From: Eremophila alpestris peregrina | Lineage: Eukaryota; Chordata; Aves; Passeriformes; Alaudidae | DNA length: 64,000 nt | Direction of reading: 5' to 3' | NCBI GenBank assembly: GCA_009792885.1 | Contig: WMCF01000056.1 | Span: 5,169,209 to 5,233,208, forward strand | Shown here: one piece after another, positions 24,581 through 36,090 of the stretch | Layout of the letters: the number at the start of each line of letters is the position of its first letter | Position numbering within the stretch: position 1 is the stretch's first letter | Notes under the pieces: model-generated | What the model was told of the DNA's origin: nothing | Seen by the model: the letters and a program-made list of their open reading frames with translations, nothing else | Databases searched by the model: none | Position numbers and translations under genes: made by a program

Positions 24581-25084
24581 TATAAAATAAAGATCAGTTA
24601 CCTGCTCTTGGCAAGAGCCTGTGACTAAGCTCCTGTTAATGACCTATTCATTAGCAAGGCATGGAGCTGCACCTGGAGCTGCTGTTGCAGCTGCCTGGAG
24701 GCGGGGTGGGATTTCCAGCCATTAAATCTTTTCATGCATGTCTGTGAAGCAGCAGCTCTTTCTCACTTAGCTGAGAAAGCAACAGCATATTCCCACGTTG
24801 TGAAATACAGGAGTTACAGGAGCAAGGCAGCAAGGTGGAAACCAGTTCTGGAAACCAGTTGTGCACTCAGCTGAACAGAGTAATCCTGTGACAGCCTCTT
24901 TTCAAAACCAGTATCTGTCAGCATCGTTGCTTTTGGCTGTGCTGTGCTTGGTAAAGGAGAGAGGAAAACAGAAGCAAAATGGCAGAGGAAGAAGAAGTTG
25001 AGCCTGTTTGTCCCAGAGTGTCTCTGAGGCTGAGACAGCAGGTCAGGATTTCTGCTGGTAGGTGCCATGTGCTTCAGGAGGCCT

Positions 25085-25888
25085 CTAGAAATCCAGAAGC
25101 TGTAAGGAAAGAGCAGCAAGTCAGGACAGAGGCTGGGTTCTCAAAACAGCTCCCAGGAGGATGAGGCTGTTCCAGATCCTATCCGGATCCTGCTCCCTGT
25201 AGTTCAGGCCCACGGTCACATACCAGCTGTGGCAACACCTTCTCCAGGTGCTCAGTGTCCACCGTCTGCAGGTCCTCTGCCTGAGCCTGCCGAGCCGCCC
25301 GCGCAGCCGCCTCTGCAGCCCGAGGGGAGAGAGAAGAAAGCACTGAGAGAGGCTGGGAACTCACCTGGGGAGCTCCTGGCAGGAGGGAGAGGCCCGGCTG
25401 AGTGCGGGGAGCGGGCTCAGGATTTCAGCCGCGCAGGAGGCAGCGGAGCTGAAACAGTACGGGAGGAGCCGAAGGCTGGCCGAGTGCTGGGCGATGAGGC
25501 GGGAGCCCGTCGCTCCGGGGCCAGCCGGTGTCGGGGGCAGAAGGGAGCCCATCGCTCCGGGGCTGGGCGCAGGGGGGCCTGTGCTCACCTCGGATGAAGA
25601 CCTTCAGCAGCTCGGCCATCAGCAGCTGCGCGTCCGCGTTAACTGCAATGACAGGCGGTCAGGGGAGACGGGAGCCCGGCCCGAACCGCCCGGGCCCACC
25701 CGCCGCAGCCGCCGCGGTACCTCGGGTCCTCCCGTCCCGAAAATGGAGGCGGAGGAGCCGATCCACGGTGTCCTGCGCGGAGAGAGGGACGGGTGAGAGG
25801 GGCTGGGGCCGCCGCTCGGTGCAGCGTCCCCCGCCCGCAGCCGCCGCACCTTCCTGAAGCCGCCGGCGCGGCCGCTCCGCTCCTCCAT
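25085..25888 (-). CDS. CENPX: CENPX (MHF2/STRA13), histone-fold centromere and Fanconi-pathway protein
   Basis: Five exons on the minus strand: 25850-25888, 25721-25772, 25589-25642, 25224-25312, 25085-25099. Together they give 246 bases, 81 residues plus stop, the same length as the human protein. The product begins MEERSGRAGGFRK, continues DTVDRLLRLHFRDGRTR and LLMAELLKVFIR, then ARQAQAEDLQTVDTEHLEKV, and ends LPQL-LLDF. The last coding exon is only 15 bases (CTTCTGGATTTCTAG after TTACAG). Known role: CENPX pairs with CENPS in a histone-fold tetramer that binds DNA, works in the CENP-T/W/S/X kinetochore complex and stabilises FANCM at stalled forks. Its start codon lies 200 bp from that of LRRC45, on the opposite strand. 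Confidence 0.93.
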
Positions 25889-26088
25889 GGCCCGGAGCCG
25901 CCTCCCGGGGGCGCGCAGCGGCGGGAACGCGCAAAGCCAAGGAGCAGTTCCGGGGGGAACGCGCGATGCCGGGGAGCAGTTCCGGGGGGAAGGCGTGCGG
26001 CAGGGAGCAGTTCCGGGGGGAACGCGTGCGGCAGGGAGCAGTTCCGGGGGGAACGCGCGGTGCCAAGGAGCAGTTCCGGGGCCCGGCC
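25889..26088. promoter_or_regulatory. Divergent CpG-island promoter of CENPX and LRRC45
   Basis: Only 200 bp separate the CENPX ATG (minus) from the LRRC45 ATG (plus). The segment is extremely GC- and CpG-rich and has no TATA box that I can see. Its right three quarters is the tandem array described separately. CpG richness continues through both first exons (about 25.25-26.6 kb), as expected of a bidirectional housekeeping promoter. Transcription start sites were not determined. Confidence 0.75.
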
Positions 26089-26100
26089 ATGGAGCAGTTC
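25941..26100. repeat. 31/32-bp promoter tandem array with TTCCGG cores
   Basis: The element GGAGCAGTTCCGGGG recurs with TTCCGG at 25948, 25980, 26011, 26042 and 26074, giving spacings of 32, 31, 31 and 32. Units 1-4 share a GGGGGGAA tail. A sixth, partial copy (GGAGCAGTTC, 26091-26100) coincides with the first LRRC45 codons. TTCCGG is the reverse complement of CCGGAA, the core of ETS-family sites. Confidence 0.9.
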
Positions 26101-29100
26101 GCCCAGGACTACGCGCGGCTCTGCGCGGCCGCGGGCGCTGCCCCGGAGGAGGCCGTGCTGCGGCGGCTGCGGGAGCCCGGCGGGGTGCGCGGCCGCCTGG
26201 ACCTGGCGGCGCAGAGCCTGTCTCTGCAGACGTGCAGCGCGCTGGGCCGGCTGCTGCCCGGGGCCGCGCCCGTGGCCGCGCTGGCGCTTGGCGACTGCGG
26301 CTTGAGCGAGGAAGGTGCGCGGGACCCGCGGGGCCTGTCCGGAGCCGGGCCGCCCTCCCGGCCCGGCGGGCCCGATCTCCCTCCGGCGGCGGGCAGGGCG
26401 CTGAGGCTGGCGGTCGTTCGCTCGTGTTTGGGGCCGGCGAAGGTGCCCCGGCCGTGCCCGTGCGGGTCCCGCAGCTCGCGGTTCTCCCTCCGAGGGCAGC
26501 TCTGCTCTCGTTGGCCGTGGGCAGACGGGACAGCCCCGCTGGTGGCAGTGACGGGTCTTCGTGGGCAGCACATCCGTGCCCGCAGAGCCTCTCGAGATGT
26601 GCGCTTTTTACAGGGCTAAGGCAGGCAGATGTGTAAGCTGGCATGTCGTTCTCTGCCCGGGTATCTTTTGGAGAATATAGAAACAGTCTCGTGCCCTGCA
26701 AGCTCACGCTCACGCTTTCCAGCAGCAGAGGCAGTTTGCCAAGTCATTTGTTTACCGTAGCCACGTCTCCCGAGCTGGCTGTTTAACGGGGATACCCTGG
26801 GATGATTTGATGCCGGTTAGGCAAAGGGTTTTGTGGATGAAATAAACAGCTTTTTTTTTTTTTTTTTTTTTTTCTGCTCAGGTGCAAGACTTTTGTTGCA
26901 TGGTCTTTGCTCCAACACCACAGTCAAATCTTTGGATCTGAAGGTGAGTCTGTTTGAAGAGAATTCAGAGTGTTCTATGGCAGAGAAGGAAAAAGGAGCA
27001 GAGGCTTAATCAGAACTAGAACTGGACAGTCCTGGTGCTGGATTGTTCAACAAGGTGCATCCTTCTGTAAGGTTTTTGTTCTCAATTGACTAATTCCTTG
27101 TCTTGTTGACACCATGTCACAATTTCTGAAGCTACTTTGCAGATTATCTTTATCCATTTTTATTCAGTTACCCTATTTTGATAGGAAGTTATTGCTGTAT
27201 ACCTTCTGTCAGTTGCTGCTTGGGCAGATGAGGCATATGTAGGCTGTTTTGGGGATTTCTGTATTGATCAGTGAGTTACCAGCTATTCTACTTGTGCTTC
27301 TGTCTTTTGGTTAGCCTGGGCTTTGAACTGAGGATCGCCTTCAGATGTGATTATGCCTCTACTGAGACTGACTTTCTGTCTGTGTTCCTCTGGCATGCAG
27401 CTATTTACAGTCACAAACAGCATCAGTCACAAACTGCATCATCACTTTCTTTCTCATTTGTGCTGTTGTTAACAGAGCCCTTAACGAAGTGTGGTAAAAC
27501 AGTTGTGCTCATCTAGAATTGCCATATTCTGTCCCATGATGGCCCATCCTGTGCTGGTTTGTGATTTTTGCAACCTCTCAGTCATGGTGCCCTGGTGAGA
27601 GCAGTGGTGGGTATGGATCCTCTGTTCTCCAGGGGTTTTCATGTTGTGGAAGGCTGACTGATGCATGAAACAAATGTTGATTGCCCAGCTGAAGTTGGCA
27701 TTACAGCTGGGATGCAATGGTGGTGTTTGTGGGACAGACTGAGCCCACTGATCCCCTGTTTCTGTTCCAGGGAAACAACCTGAGGAGTGTGGGAGCTGAG
27801 GCTTTGGGAAAGCTCCTGAGGCAGAACCAAGCTATCAGGAGGTAAAACATCTCCCTTTCTTTGTGCTCTTCCTGCCAGATGGAGCACAGTGTTTGGAAAG
27901 GGCTGAGGGTGTTTTTTACTGGGGTAGGAGGAAGCCAGGTGGTGCAGTTCCTTGGGAGGGGTGGGACAGGCAAAGGCAGGGAAACTGGGGATGTTCTTTT
28001 GGAGGATGCTGGGCCCTGGCACCTCCTGCTCCCTGACACCAAGTCCCTCCCAGAGCTGGGTGTTTGGGTGCTGTGATCCATTCAGGTTCACACAGCTGCC
28101 CATTCACTCCACAAACACCAGTATCTGATCTCCCTAGCTTGACCTTGGAGTGGAACAGCCTGGGCCTGTGGGAGGAGAGCTTCTCCCTTTTCTGCCAGGG
28201 GCTGAGAGCCAACAGCTCCCTGCAGCGCCTGGACCTGCGCAACAACCAGATCAACCAGCACGGGGCTGCAGAGCTGGGCTTGGCCCTGGCACACAACTCC
28301 AGCCTCCAGCAGCTGGGTAAGGGCTCCCTGCCCGTGTGAACACACGTGTACAGGTGTGTCCTCAGGTGTCCTGCCTCAATTCCTTCCAGCTGGTCGGTGT
28401 CACTCCCAATTCCCGTCAGTCAGCCCTGTCACTCAGTCCTGTCAGTCAGGCAGTCCTGTCAGTCTGGAGAACTTTGCTGGCTTTGTGCAGGGAGAGGTCA
28501 CAACTCTCCCTTTGGAGAGTGGGAGCTGAAATTGGAATCTCTGCAACCAACCCTGCAGATGAGGAATTGTGTACTTGGAGCAGAACAGTCTTTAATGGAG
28601 GAGGAAATGTTTCCATTCCTGTTTGTGGTTGCTGTTGGCATGCCTCATGAGACTCTTCACACAAGCTTTGTCCTTACATGGAATTTTGCTGGAATTTCCT
28701 TCAGAGGAATGTGGCTTTTGTTGCTGATTCTTTCTCATCCACCGATTCTGTCTGTGGAAGGAAGGCTTGTGAGAGCCAAATGTGAGACACAGACTTGTGT
28801 GGAATTTCAGCTGTCATGGCTTCCTGCAGTTTATTAAAGATTTCTCCTTGCCTTTCCTGCTTTGTCACTTTCTCTCCCTGTCATCCTCTTGAAAGTGGAT
28901 CACCTGTGTTTGTGCTAAGCCCATCCGGGGTTAGCTAACCATTCTTGTAGATCTCTAAAGAGCCTGGGTTCTCTCGAGCCCTGTTTTTCAGCAGATATGT
29001 GACTGCCCTGGTGACAGTTTGCTTTCTGTGTAGATTTGAGATGGAATAACATTGGGCTTCTGGGTGGCAGAGCTCTGCTGAACTGCTTACGCAGCAACAG

Positions 29101-32100
29101 GACCCTGAAGAGACTTGAGCTGGCAGGGAACAATGTTCCTGGTGACATCCTGAAAGCTGTGGGTGAGTGTGATGTGTGTACAGGAGTAAATCCCTTAGCT
29201 CCTTACCCAGTTCAGCCCTTGGGGGATAGAGGCCACTTGCTGCTCCAGAGAAGAGCTAAGGCTCCTTCTCTCCCTTCTTCAACAGCATTTCCACAGTACC
29301 TTATGTCACCTCTTCTGTCCTTCAGTGAGGCCTAGTCAAAGTGTCACTTTCACCAGCAAAAGCAAAAAAGGAATTTGGACTGAGTTATTAGAGATTGCCC
29401 TGCCATGTGAATGTGGCAGAACTTAGTTTGACTCTGATGAGCCTGGTTTTGATGTGGGTTTTGCAGCACATCCTGTGTCATTGTCCTGCCCACAGCAGGG
29501 TTTCCTGAGGCTGGGGTGTTGGTTACCCCACACACTGCTCTCTCTGATCCCATCCCCCCTGGTGATGTGAGCTGGGACTCTCTGCATGGGCCAACCTGAC
29601 AAGGACAACTGTCCTGATGCTTCAGTGGTCATCCTGAGTGCTGTGTCTTCCAGCTGTGCTTGCTCTCCTGTTGCTTTAGACACTTGTGCATGTTCACCTG
29701 CTCTCTCTGCTCCAGAACAAGCCTTGGATCACAACCAGGACCGTGAGGCTCTCCTGGGTGAGGCCCAGAACCAAGTGAGCATCCTCAGCAAGGAAGTTTT
29801 GAGCCTGAAGGATGAGAAGAACAAGCAGGTCAGCAGATGTTGGCAGTTCCAGTGAGGTAACTGGGGTCCTTTGCTTTCCCTTGAGGTCCCCAGAGAGCAC
29901 TCAGTGACAGCTGTATTGTGCACCTGAAGCTGTATGTGCATTTTGATGGGCAGGGGCACAGCACGGTTCAGTGCATTGAGTCCATCCTCTGAGCTGAGTT
30001 TACTGGGAATCCAGTGCCAGTGTGAGCATGGACACATCCCTGCTGGCCATACTCACTCTGGGTTCTGGAGGAGTTTTGGTTATTTGTGCCTTTGTTCCTT
30101 CTTTTGCAATTGGTTTGATATTTTCCAAGTGGTGCAAACCTAGAGACCTGTTTTTCCATCTGACACCTGAGGATGCAGAGTCCCTGTAGCTGATGGCCTT
30201 ATTCAGATGTGCTCATTAAACAGACTTCCAGTCTGCTTCCAGTAGAGTGACTTGACCTGTCTTCAGCTGTTCTGGGAAGAGAAGGATGAGAAATGTAAAG
30301 GTTTGTAGCTGGTGCAGTTCATTTTCTCACTGAATTTTGCCTTGCTCACAGTTCATGGATTTTGTGGATACTGTAGAAAAGCAGAAAGAAGAAAGAGCCA
30401 GGAGTGAGAAGTGAGTTGGATTTCTATATGTTTTCTACTCTTTGATAGCAGAATTGAGCACTCTCCATTTCCTGGCAGAAATTACCCACCCTTTTTTTTT
30501 TCCTTTGTTTCTCTCCCAAATGCAGAATGTCTGCAGCACGAGTCAGCCAGCTGCAGGAGGCACTGGATGAGCAGAACTCCATTATGAATTCACTGAAAAC
30601 CAAGTATGGAGGAGGAAAACCTTTGTCTTCCCAGTGTTTGTGCTGAGCAGAGCTTCTAACAAGGGGATAATCCTGTAGGGTAGCTGGATTACTGTTTTGG
30701 TTAGTTCTGCTGTAATATCTAGAAATTACAGTCAGATCAAGCCTTGGAGTTTGCCACACCAGCTGCTTAGCCTGCTTTTAAGTAAAATGACAGTGCATTG
30801 GTGTCAGTGAATTACGGAAGGGGGAAAGAAAGAGAAAGGATTGTGCAGATTGGGTGGGGGCTTGTTCCTTGCATGGTTTATAAGCAGGAATTTCTGCTGC
30901 TTCCCCCAGGAGCTGACAGTGTTCTCTGGGAACCTCTGCAGGTGTGAAGGAGCCTGGCTTGGGGACAGTGAGGAAAAGGTGCTCAGAAGGTGTTAGGCCA
31001 TGCAGGGCCATGTGCACATGGTGTGGTTTGACTCTGCTGAACCTGGTTCAGCTCTGCCAGGTGAAGGCAGTGTTCTGTGCCATGCAGTGATGTTTACATG
31101 TCCCTCTTGGACAGAGCAAGCAAATTGCTTCTGCTGCCCACGTTTGAAATCCTGTCTCTAGTTTTAAACAACTTTGCAGTGCTATAAAATAGCCAGCTCT
31201 GTTCTGTGGGAGCAGGCAAATCCTGCAGGGGTCTGGGTGGGGAGATGGCTCCTGAAACACAATGCAGGGCAAATGCAATGGGCACCAGAACCCTGGGCCC
31301 TGAGAAGTGCCAGCTCACTGCAGATGCTGCTGCCTGCAGAGGTCAGTGGTGCTTTTCCCAGAAGCAAGAAATGCCTCATTTGGGCAGCCTGGTTTCATTT
31401 GCTGCAAATGGACATGAGCACCTTGTACCAGATGGCACGGAGAGCTTGCTGCAGTGTCTGCCTTGGAAAGGACTCCATAAAGTGCTGCTTTTTATAGGCT
31501 GCAGATGACTGAAGCTGCTCTGGCTCTGTCTGAGCAGAAGGTGCACAACTTGGGGGAGCTGCTGAATGCCATGAAGCAGGAGCAAAGCTGTGTGGCTGAG
31601 AGCCACTTCAGGGAGCTCCAGCAAAAAAAGCAGGTGAGCTGGATGAGTCCTGGTTATGTTTGAGAGCAGGGCCATGGGTCATAACTGGTTTGTGTGGATT
31701 TGGGGGATGCTGGATGCAATAGGGAAGCATGATTTTACCACTGCTAGGTTAACTAAAGCCACCATGACAGAAATTCTGGTGTAAATGAGATAGATAATTG
31801 CCAAGTACAAAGAGGTGTTTATGGTGTGGGTTGGATTCAGCTTGGTGTGATGTTGGCATAGGTTGGGAGTGCAAGAACTAGGAGGAGTGCCAGTTTTAAT
31901 TTGGATTGTGATTGCAGGAAGGTGCTGATAGGGAAAGCAAGCTTCTGCAGGACTTGTCTGCTGCCAGTGAGAAAAATCTGCTGCTGAGAAACCAGGTAGG
32001 AAACCAAGCCCAAGTCTGAGAAGTGGCATGTGGACATGGATAACATCTGCTCCATGTATATGGTCTCTGCTTTAATCCTTGGCTGAGTGTCTCTTCATTG

Positions 32101-35100
32101 TCCTGTACAGCCAACTTTCTCTGATAACAGGAAAAGAAAAACCTTTGTCGTGGTGATTTCCTTGTGTAGGTGGATGAGTTGGAGAGGAAGTGCAGAGTTC
32201 AGCAGGATCAGCTATTCCAGGTGAAACAGGACTTGACCAACACAACAGCAGAGTTGAAGCTGCGGGCTGTGGAGGCTGAGGGTGAGTGAGGAGGGGAAGC
32301 AGCTTTGGGCAGCTGTGCTTGGGATCCTTGTTGTGAGTCAAAGGCACAGGCAGCTGAGGAGAAATGGTGGGCAGAGTGTGAGAAAGTATGAACACAGCTG
32401 TGTGGCAGGAATGCCAGAGCTGTGAAATGCCTGCTTTAATCTGCAGAACGTCTGGAAGTAGAGAAGAGAAGATTTAAACAAAGCCTTGAGGATATGGAAT
32501 CCCTCCGGGTAAAAGAGGTAAGGATGGGGTTTCTGCAGCATCCTGGGCAGTCTTTCTTTGGTCCTGACATACGTCACCTCTGGAGGTCGTGGCTTGCTTC
32601 GTGCGCTCTTTAAAAAGTCAAGAAGTTAGAAGGCTCAGATTTATTGTGGGAATCATGGGCCATTTCTTCAAGCAAAGCCTGACTGAAGAGATCACAGGAC
32701 TTTGTACCAGCCAGTAAGATTCTCTGGCTTTTAGGAGTAGGGGCCAGAGTGGTTTGTGATGCTCCAAGAGAGGCTGGGAGGCTGGCCCTCGTGTTGGTCT
32801 GTGCACAGAGGTGATTACAAACACAGAATATTTTCCGCTTCTGAAAGAAATACATTTTAATGTTTTAATTGCTTCTACAGAAGTAGCCCTTTAATGGGGC
32901 TCAGCGTGCTTGTTCTTTCTCTGTTGTGTTTCAGAGGGGGTTGTGTCTGAGTGTGGACGGGCCAATAGGCCAATTCTCTTTGCAGTGTTTACTGAGATTT
33001 GAAATCTCTCCAAAATAAAATTACACTAATAGAGTTCTGTGAAGATATTGAAATCTTTTAAGAAAAGACACAGGCCAGGAGGATTTTACCAGCATTACAA
33101 CTAGGAAATTAATCTGTTGTGTTTTGTACCACTTGACAATGAGGAGCTTGGACTCCTTGTGGCCTGGGAAGGATCTGTGTCTAAAAATCCCCAGTTTAGA
33201 AACATCTAGAGATGGCAGATTCTATCTGTATTGCAGTTTCCTAGTGGAGGTCTGGGAGAGGTAGGAATTGTTCTTTGCTGGTAGGTGAGTCAGTGAGAGG
33301 ATGCTTTGCTGTTGTGACAAGTGGTGCTGCTGCTTGCTGTGCCTGGAGATGGGAAGGGTTTTCTGCCACCTGCTTCAATGGTTTTCTGTCACTTCAATGG
33401 TTTTCTACTAGCCACTTCAATGGTTTTCTGTCACTTCAGTGGTTTTCTGCCACCTGCTTCAATGGTTCCTGCTCTTTGCAGGTGGCTCGTGTGACACAGC
33501 ACTTGGAGGCCAGTGAACATTCCATGCACAGCAGGATTCAGAGCCTGGAGGCCATCAGGACATCTCTGGAGGAGGTGAGGAAAAGTGCTCTAGGCACATT
33601 TGAACACTCATATAGTGGTGAACAGAGAAAGCTGCCAGGAAAGCTTTGTGGAGTCTCCCACTGCAGACCTTTGTGAAGATTGCCATGTGCTGTAGGGAGG
33701 AACAGAAAATTGCAGTATACCAGCTCAAATTATTTTTACTGCTTTGGGCTAAGGAAGAAGATTCCAAGGAGAAACTTGTGCATTCATATTTGACAAAAAT
33801 AAGGGTTCCATTGAACATGGTTAGAGTCTTACTAAGATGTGACTTCACAGGTTTCTCATGTTGTCACAAGCAGTGGAGCATGTTTATCCATATCTATTTC
33901 CCCAGCTACATCCAGCACTGCTCTTTCCTGTTCCCTTGTTTTGGAAAGCTTTAACCAATACTTGCTCTCATGTAACTGAAATTCACATTGAATTTAGGTA
34001 GCAGTCTTGAAGTGAGGAAAGGTTTGCCACATTTTTTGCTTGCTTTTGCTGCCCCTGAGTGAGAAGGAGAGCTGTGTCATAGCCTGTGACTGGCAGCTGC
34101 TGGTGTTTTCTGGTCAGTGCTGCAGCAGTGCAGCTTCTCTGGAATGGTGCTCCCTGTTTCTGTGCAGGAGCTGAGCCAAGCCAAAGCAGCTGCCCTGAGT
34201 GAGCGAGCACAGGCAGAGGAGGAGCTCGTCAGAGCCCGGAGCCAGGCACGCCTGGAGCAGGTGAGGACAAAATCTGTCTGTGGGGCTGCCCTGAGGGAAC
34301 GAGGTGCTTTGGCTACCTAGGCCATGTTTGTCTTGGGGAGCTGCTCAGTAACTCCTCTCTGGGTTTCACTGACCCACAAATGGTGTGACTGCTGAGGAAG
34401 GAGCCCTGAAAAGTCCAGTGTGAATTGTCCTCAGTAGTAACAGAACTGATGTGGGTATTGTCAGGCAGATTTAAGTTGCCAAGGTCTGAAGCCAATGGCC
34501 AAATGTTGATCCTTCTTTTTAATGGCAGCTTTCATGGGGTGCTCCTGTTTCTCTGAACTCTGAGAAATTTCTTCTGCTGTAGATAAAAAAAGTCACTGTG
34601 GTATTGATCTCTGTGAAATAAATTTATGTTAATATGTTATTCTGGTAATATGAGGTTAATGTCCTGTGAAAGAGAACAAGGGATGAGGAAGATACACAAA
34701 AACTATTAGAATATTTACTTACTTGTAACATCACAAAAGAAAATGCTTCACTGAGTTACAGACACAAATCTGTGAGCTCCAGCAATTGCTTAGCTGCATG
34801 CAGTGGTGCTGCAGAGCCAATTGGTATGGAGGAAGTGAAGGTAGAGCATTGGTTGTAAACACTGGCATTGTTGTATCTGCCAAGGACCTGTCTGTGTTTC
34901 AGTCCCTGTCAGTGCCCTCCCTGGCAAGAGGAAGCAGCTCAGAGTCATTCCTGAGTGCAAGGAGCAGGGCTGTGTCCTGTGCTTGTCAGTGCCTGCTGAC
35001 TCAATGAAGGTTCACTGTATTAGGAACAAAGAGGGGAGCATCTCTTCCCAGGAATGAAGTGGAACTGTTTAATTTCCATCTTGCTTTGTGCCTCACAGAA

Positions 35101-36090
35101 GCAACAACTGGAACACCTGGAGGAGAAGCTGCGGCTGATGACTGAGTCAAGGGATGAGGCTCAGAACTGCTGCCTTAAGCAAAAAGAAATGGTTGCTGTG
35201 GCTCAGGCCAAAGCCAAACAGCAGAGCCTGTATGCTGATGGACTCAGGAGGAGGCTGGAGGAACTTCAGCAGGTACTTTGGACTGGAGTCGAGATAGTCA
35301 GCATAGGGCCAGAACAAGTTGCTGAAGTTGTTTGGTTGTTCATGGATTTCTCTTTGTGTGTCAGGAGCTGGACAGGAAGGACGAGGAGAAAGTAACAGAG
35401 CTAAATAAGGTGAAAGTGGAATTACAGGAGCAGATTGGGCACCTGGAGGCTGAACGTGCAGCCCAGGAGGGGCTGAGAGAGAAGATCGCAGCTCTGGAAA
35501 GACAGCTGAAAGGTGCTGGGTCCTTTCTTGCTTCTCAAATGGTAACAGAGTTACCCTGCATTGGGGCTGGGGCAGAGCTGGGCTCACAGGTACTGACAGC
35601 CTGTCTGTGTGTACACCTAAGAATTGTACTCTCCATCCTCGGGTATTTACAGGGATTCTTGTCCTCATTTTATAGAGACCAAGACTCAGGTGACCACCCA
35701 AAGCTTCACAGGGGCAAAATGTTCAGATTTCCTGCACAGTCAAGTGTCCATGCTGCCTGTGCAAAACCTCTCACGTTGTCTCATGCAGCTTCTCCTGTGT
35801 GCTTGCTGACCATACCGCTTCCATTACCTTGGGCCTTTTCTCATTTATTCTAGGGATACCTTGATTGTATTTACTAATGCTGCTTTTTCACAGCCCTGTC
35901 CAGTAACCACCGTGAAGCACTGCTGGACAAGGAGGGTGAGATCTCTCTGCTGCTGGAGAAGCTGAGGATGAAGGAGGCTGAGATCTCCAGGCTGAGGGAA
36001 GAGGAGGCCCAGCGAGCCAGTTTCCTGCAGAATGCCATCATGGCATATGTGCAGGGATCTCCCTTGGGAACCCTCAGTTCTAGGAAGTGA
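26089..36090 (+). CDS. LRRC45: LRRC45, leucine-rich-repeat and coiled-coil centrosome linker protein
   Basis: Seventeen exons: 26089-26314, 26882-26943, 27771-27841, 28138-28316, 29034-29162, 29716-29828, 30352-30410, 30526-30603, 31498-31633, 31918-31995, 32170-32281, 32447-32517, 33482-33574, 34168-34260, 35099-35272, 35365-35512, 35894-36090. They sum to 2019 bases, 672 residues; human is about 670. Exons 1-5 (residues 1-222) hold leucine-rich repeats such as SLQRLDLRNNQI and RLELAGNNVPGD. Exons 6-17 are almost pure heptad-rich coiled coil (LHNLGELL, LEELQQ, EALLDKEGE) ending in EEAQRASFLQNAIMAYVQ. Known role: it links centrioles with rootletin and C-Nap1 and helps early ciliogenesis. I chose ATG 26089 because MEQF matches human MEEF, although an in-frame ATG exists at 25966 inside the promoter array. 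Confidence 0.94.
26851..26873 (+). repeat. LRRC45: 23-base poly(T) forming the LRRC45 exon-2 polypyrimidine tract
   Basis: Twenty-three consecutive T residues are followed by CTGCTCAG and exon 2 at 26882. The run is both a mononucleotide microsatellite and the polypyrimidine tract of the acceptor. Confidence 0.95.
33363..33475 (+). repeat. LRRC45: Degenerate minisatellite next to the LRRC45 exon-13 acceptor
   Basis: The core CTTCAATGGTTTTCTG and close variants recur about five times at roughly 19-24 bp intervals. The array ends seven bases before the acceptor of the exon at 33482. The units are T-rich, so they may add to the polypyrimidine tract. Confidence 0.8.

Noticed and set aside
25619..26713. 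364- and 310-codon minus-strand open frames
   Set aside because: They run across the CpG island, the CENPX exons and the antisense of LRRC45 exon 1. GC-rich DNA lacks stops, and only the short CENPX exon pieces match a known protein.
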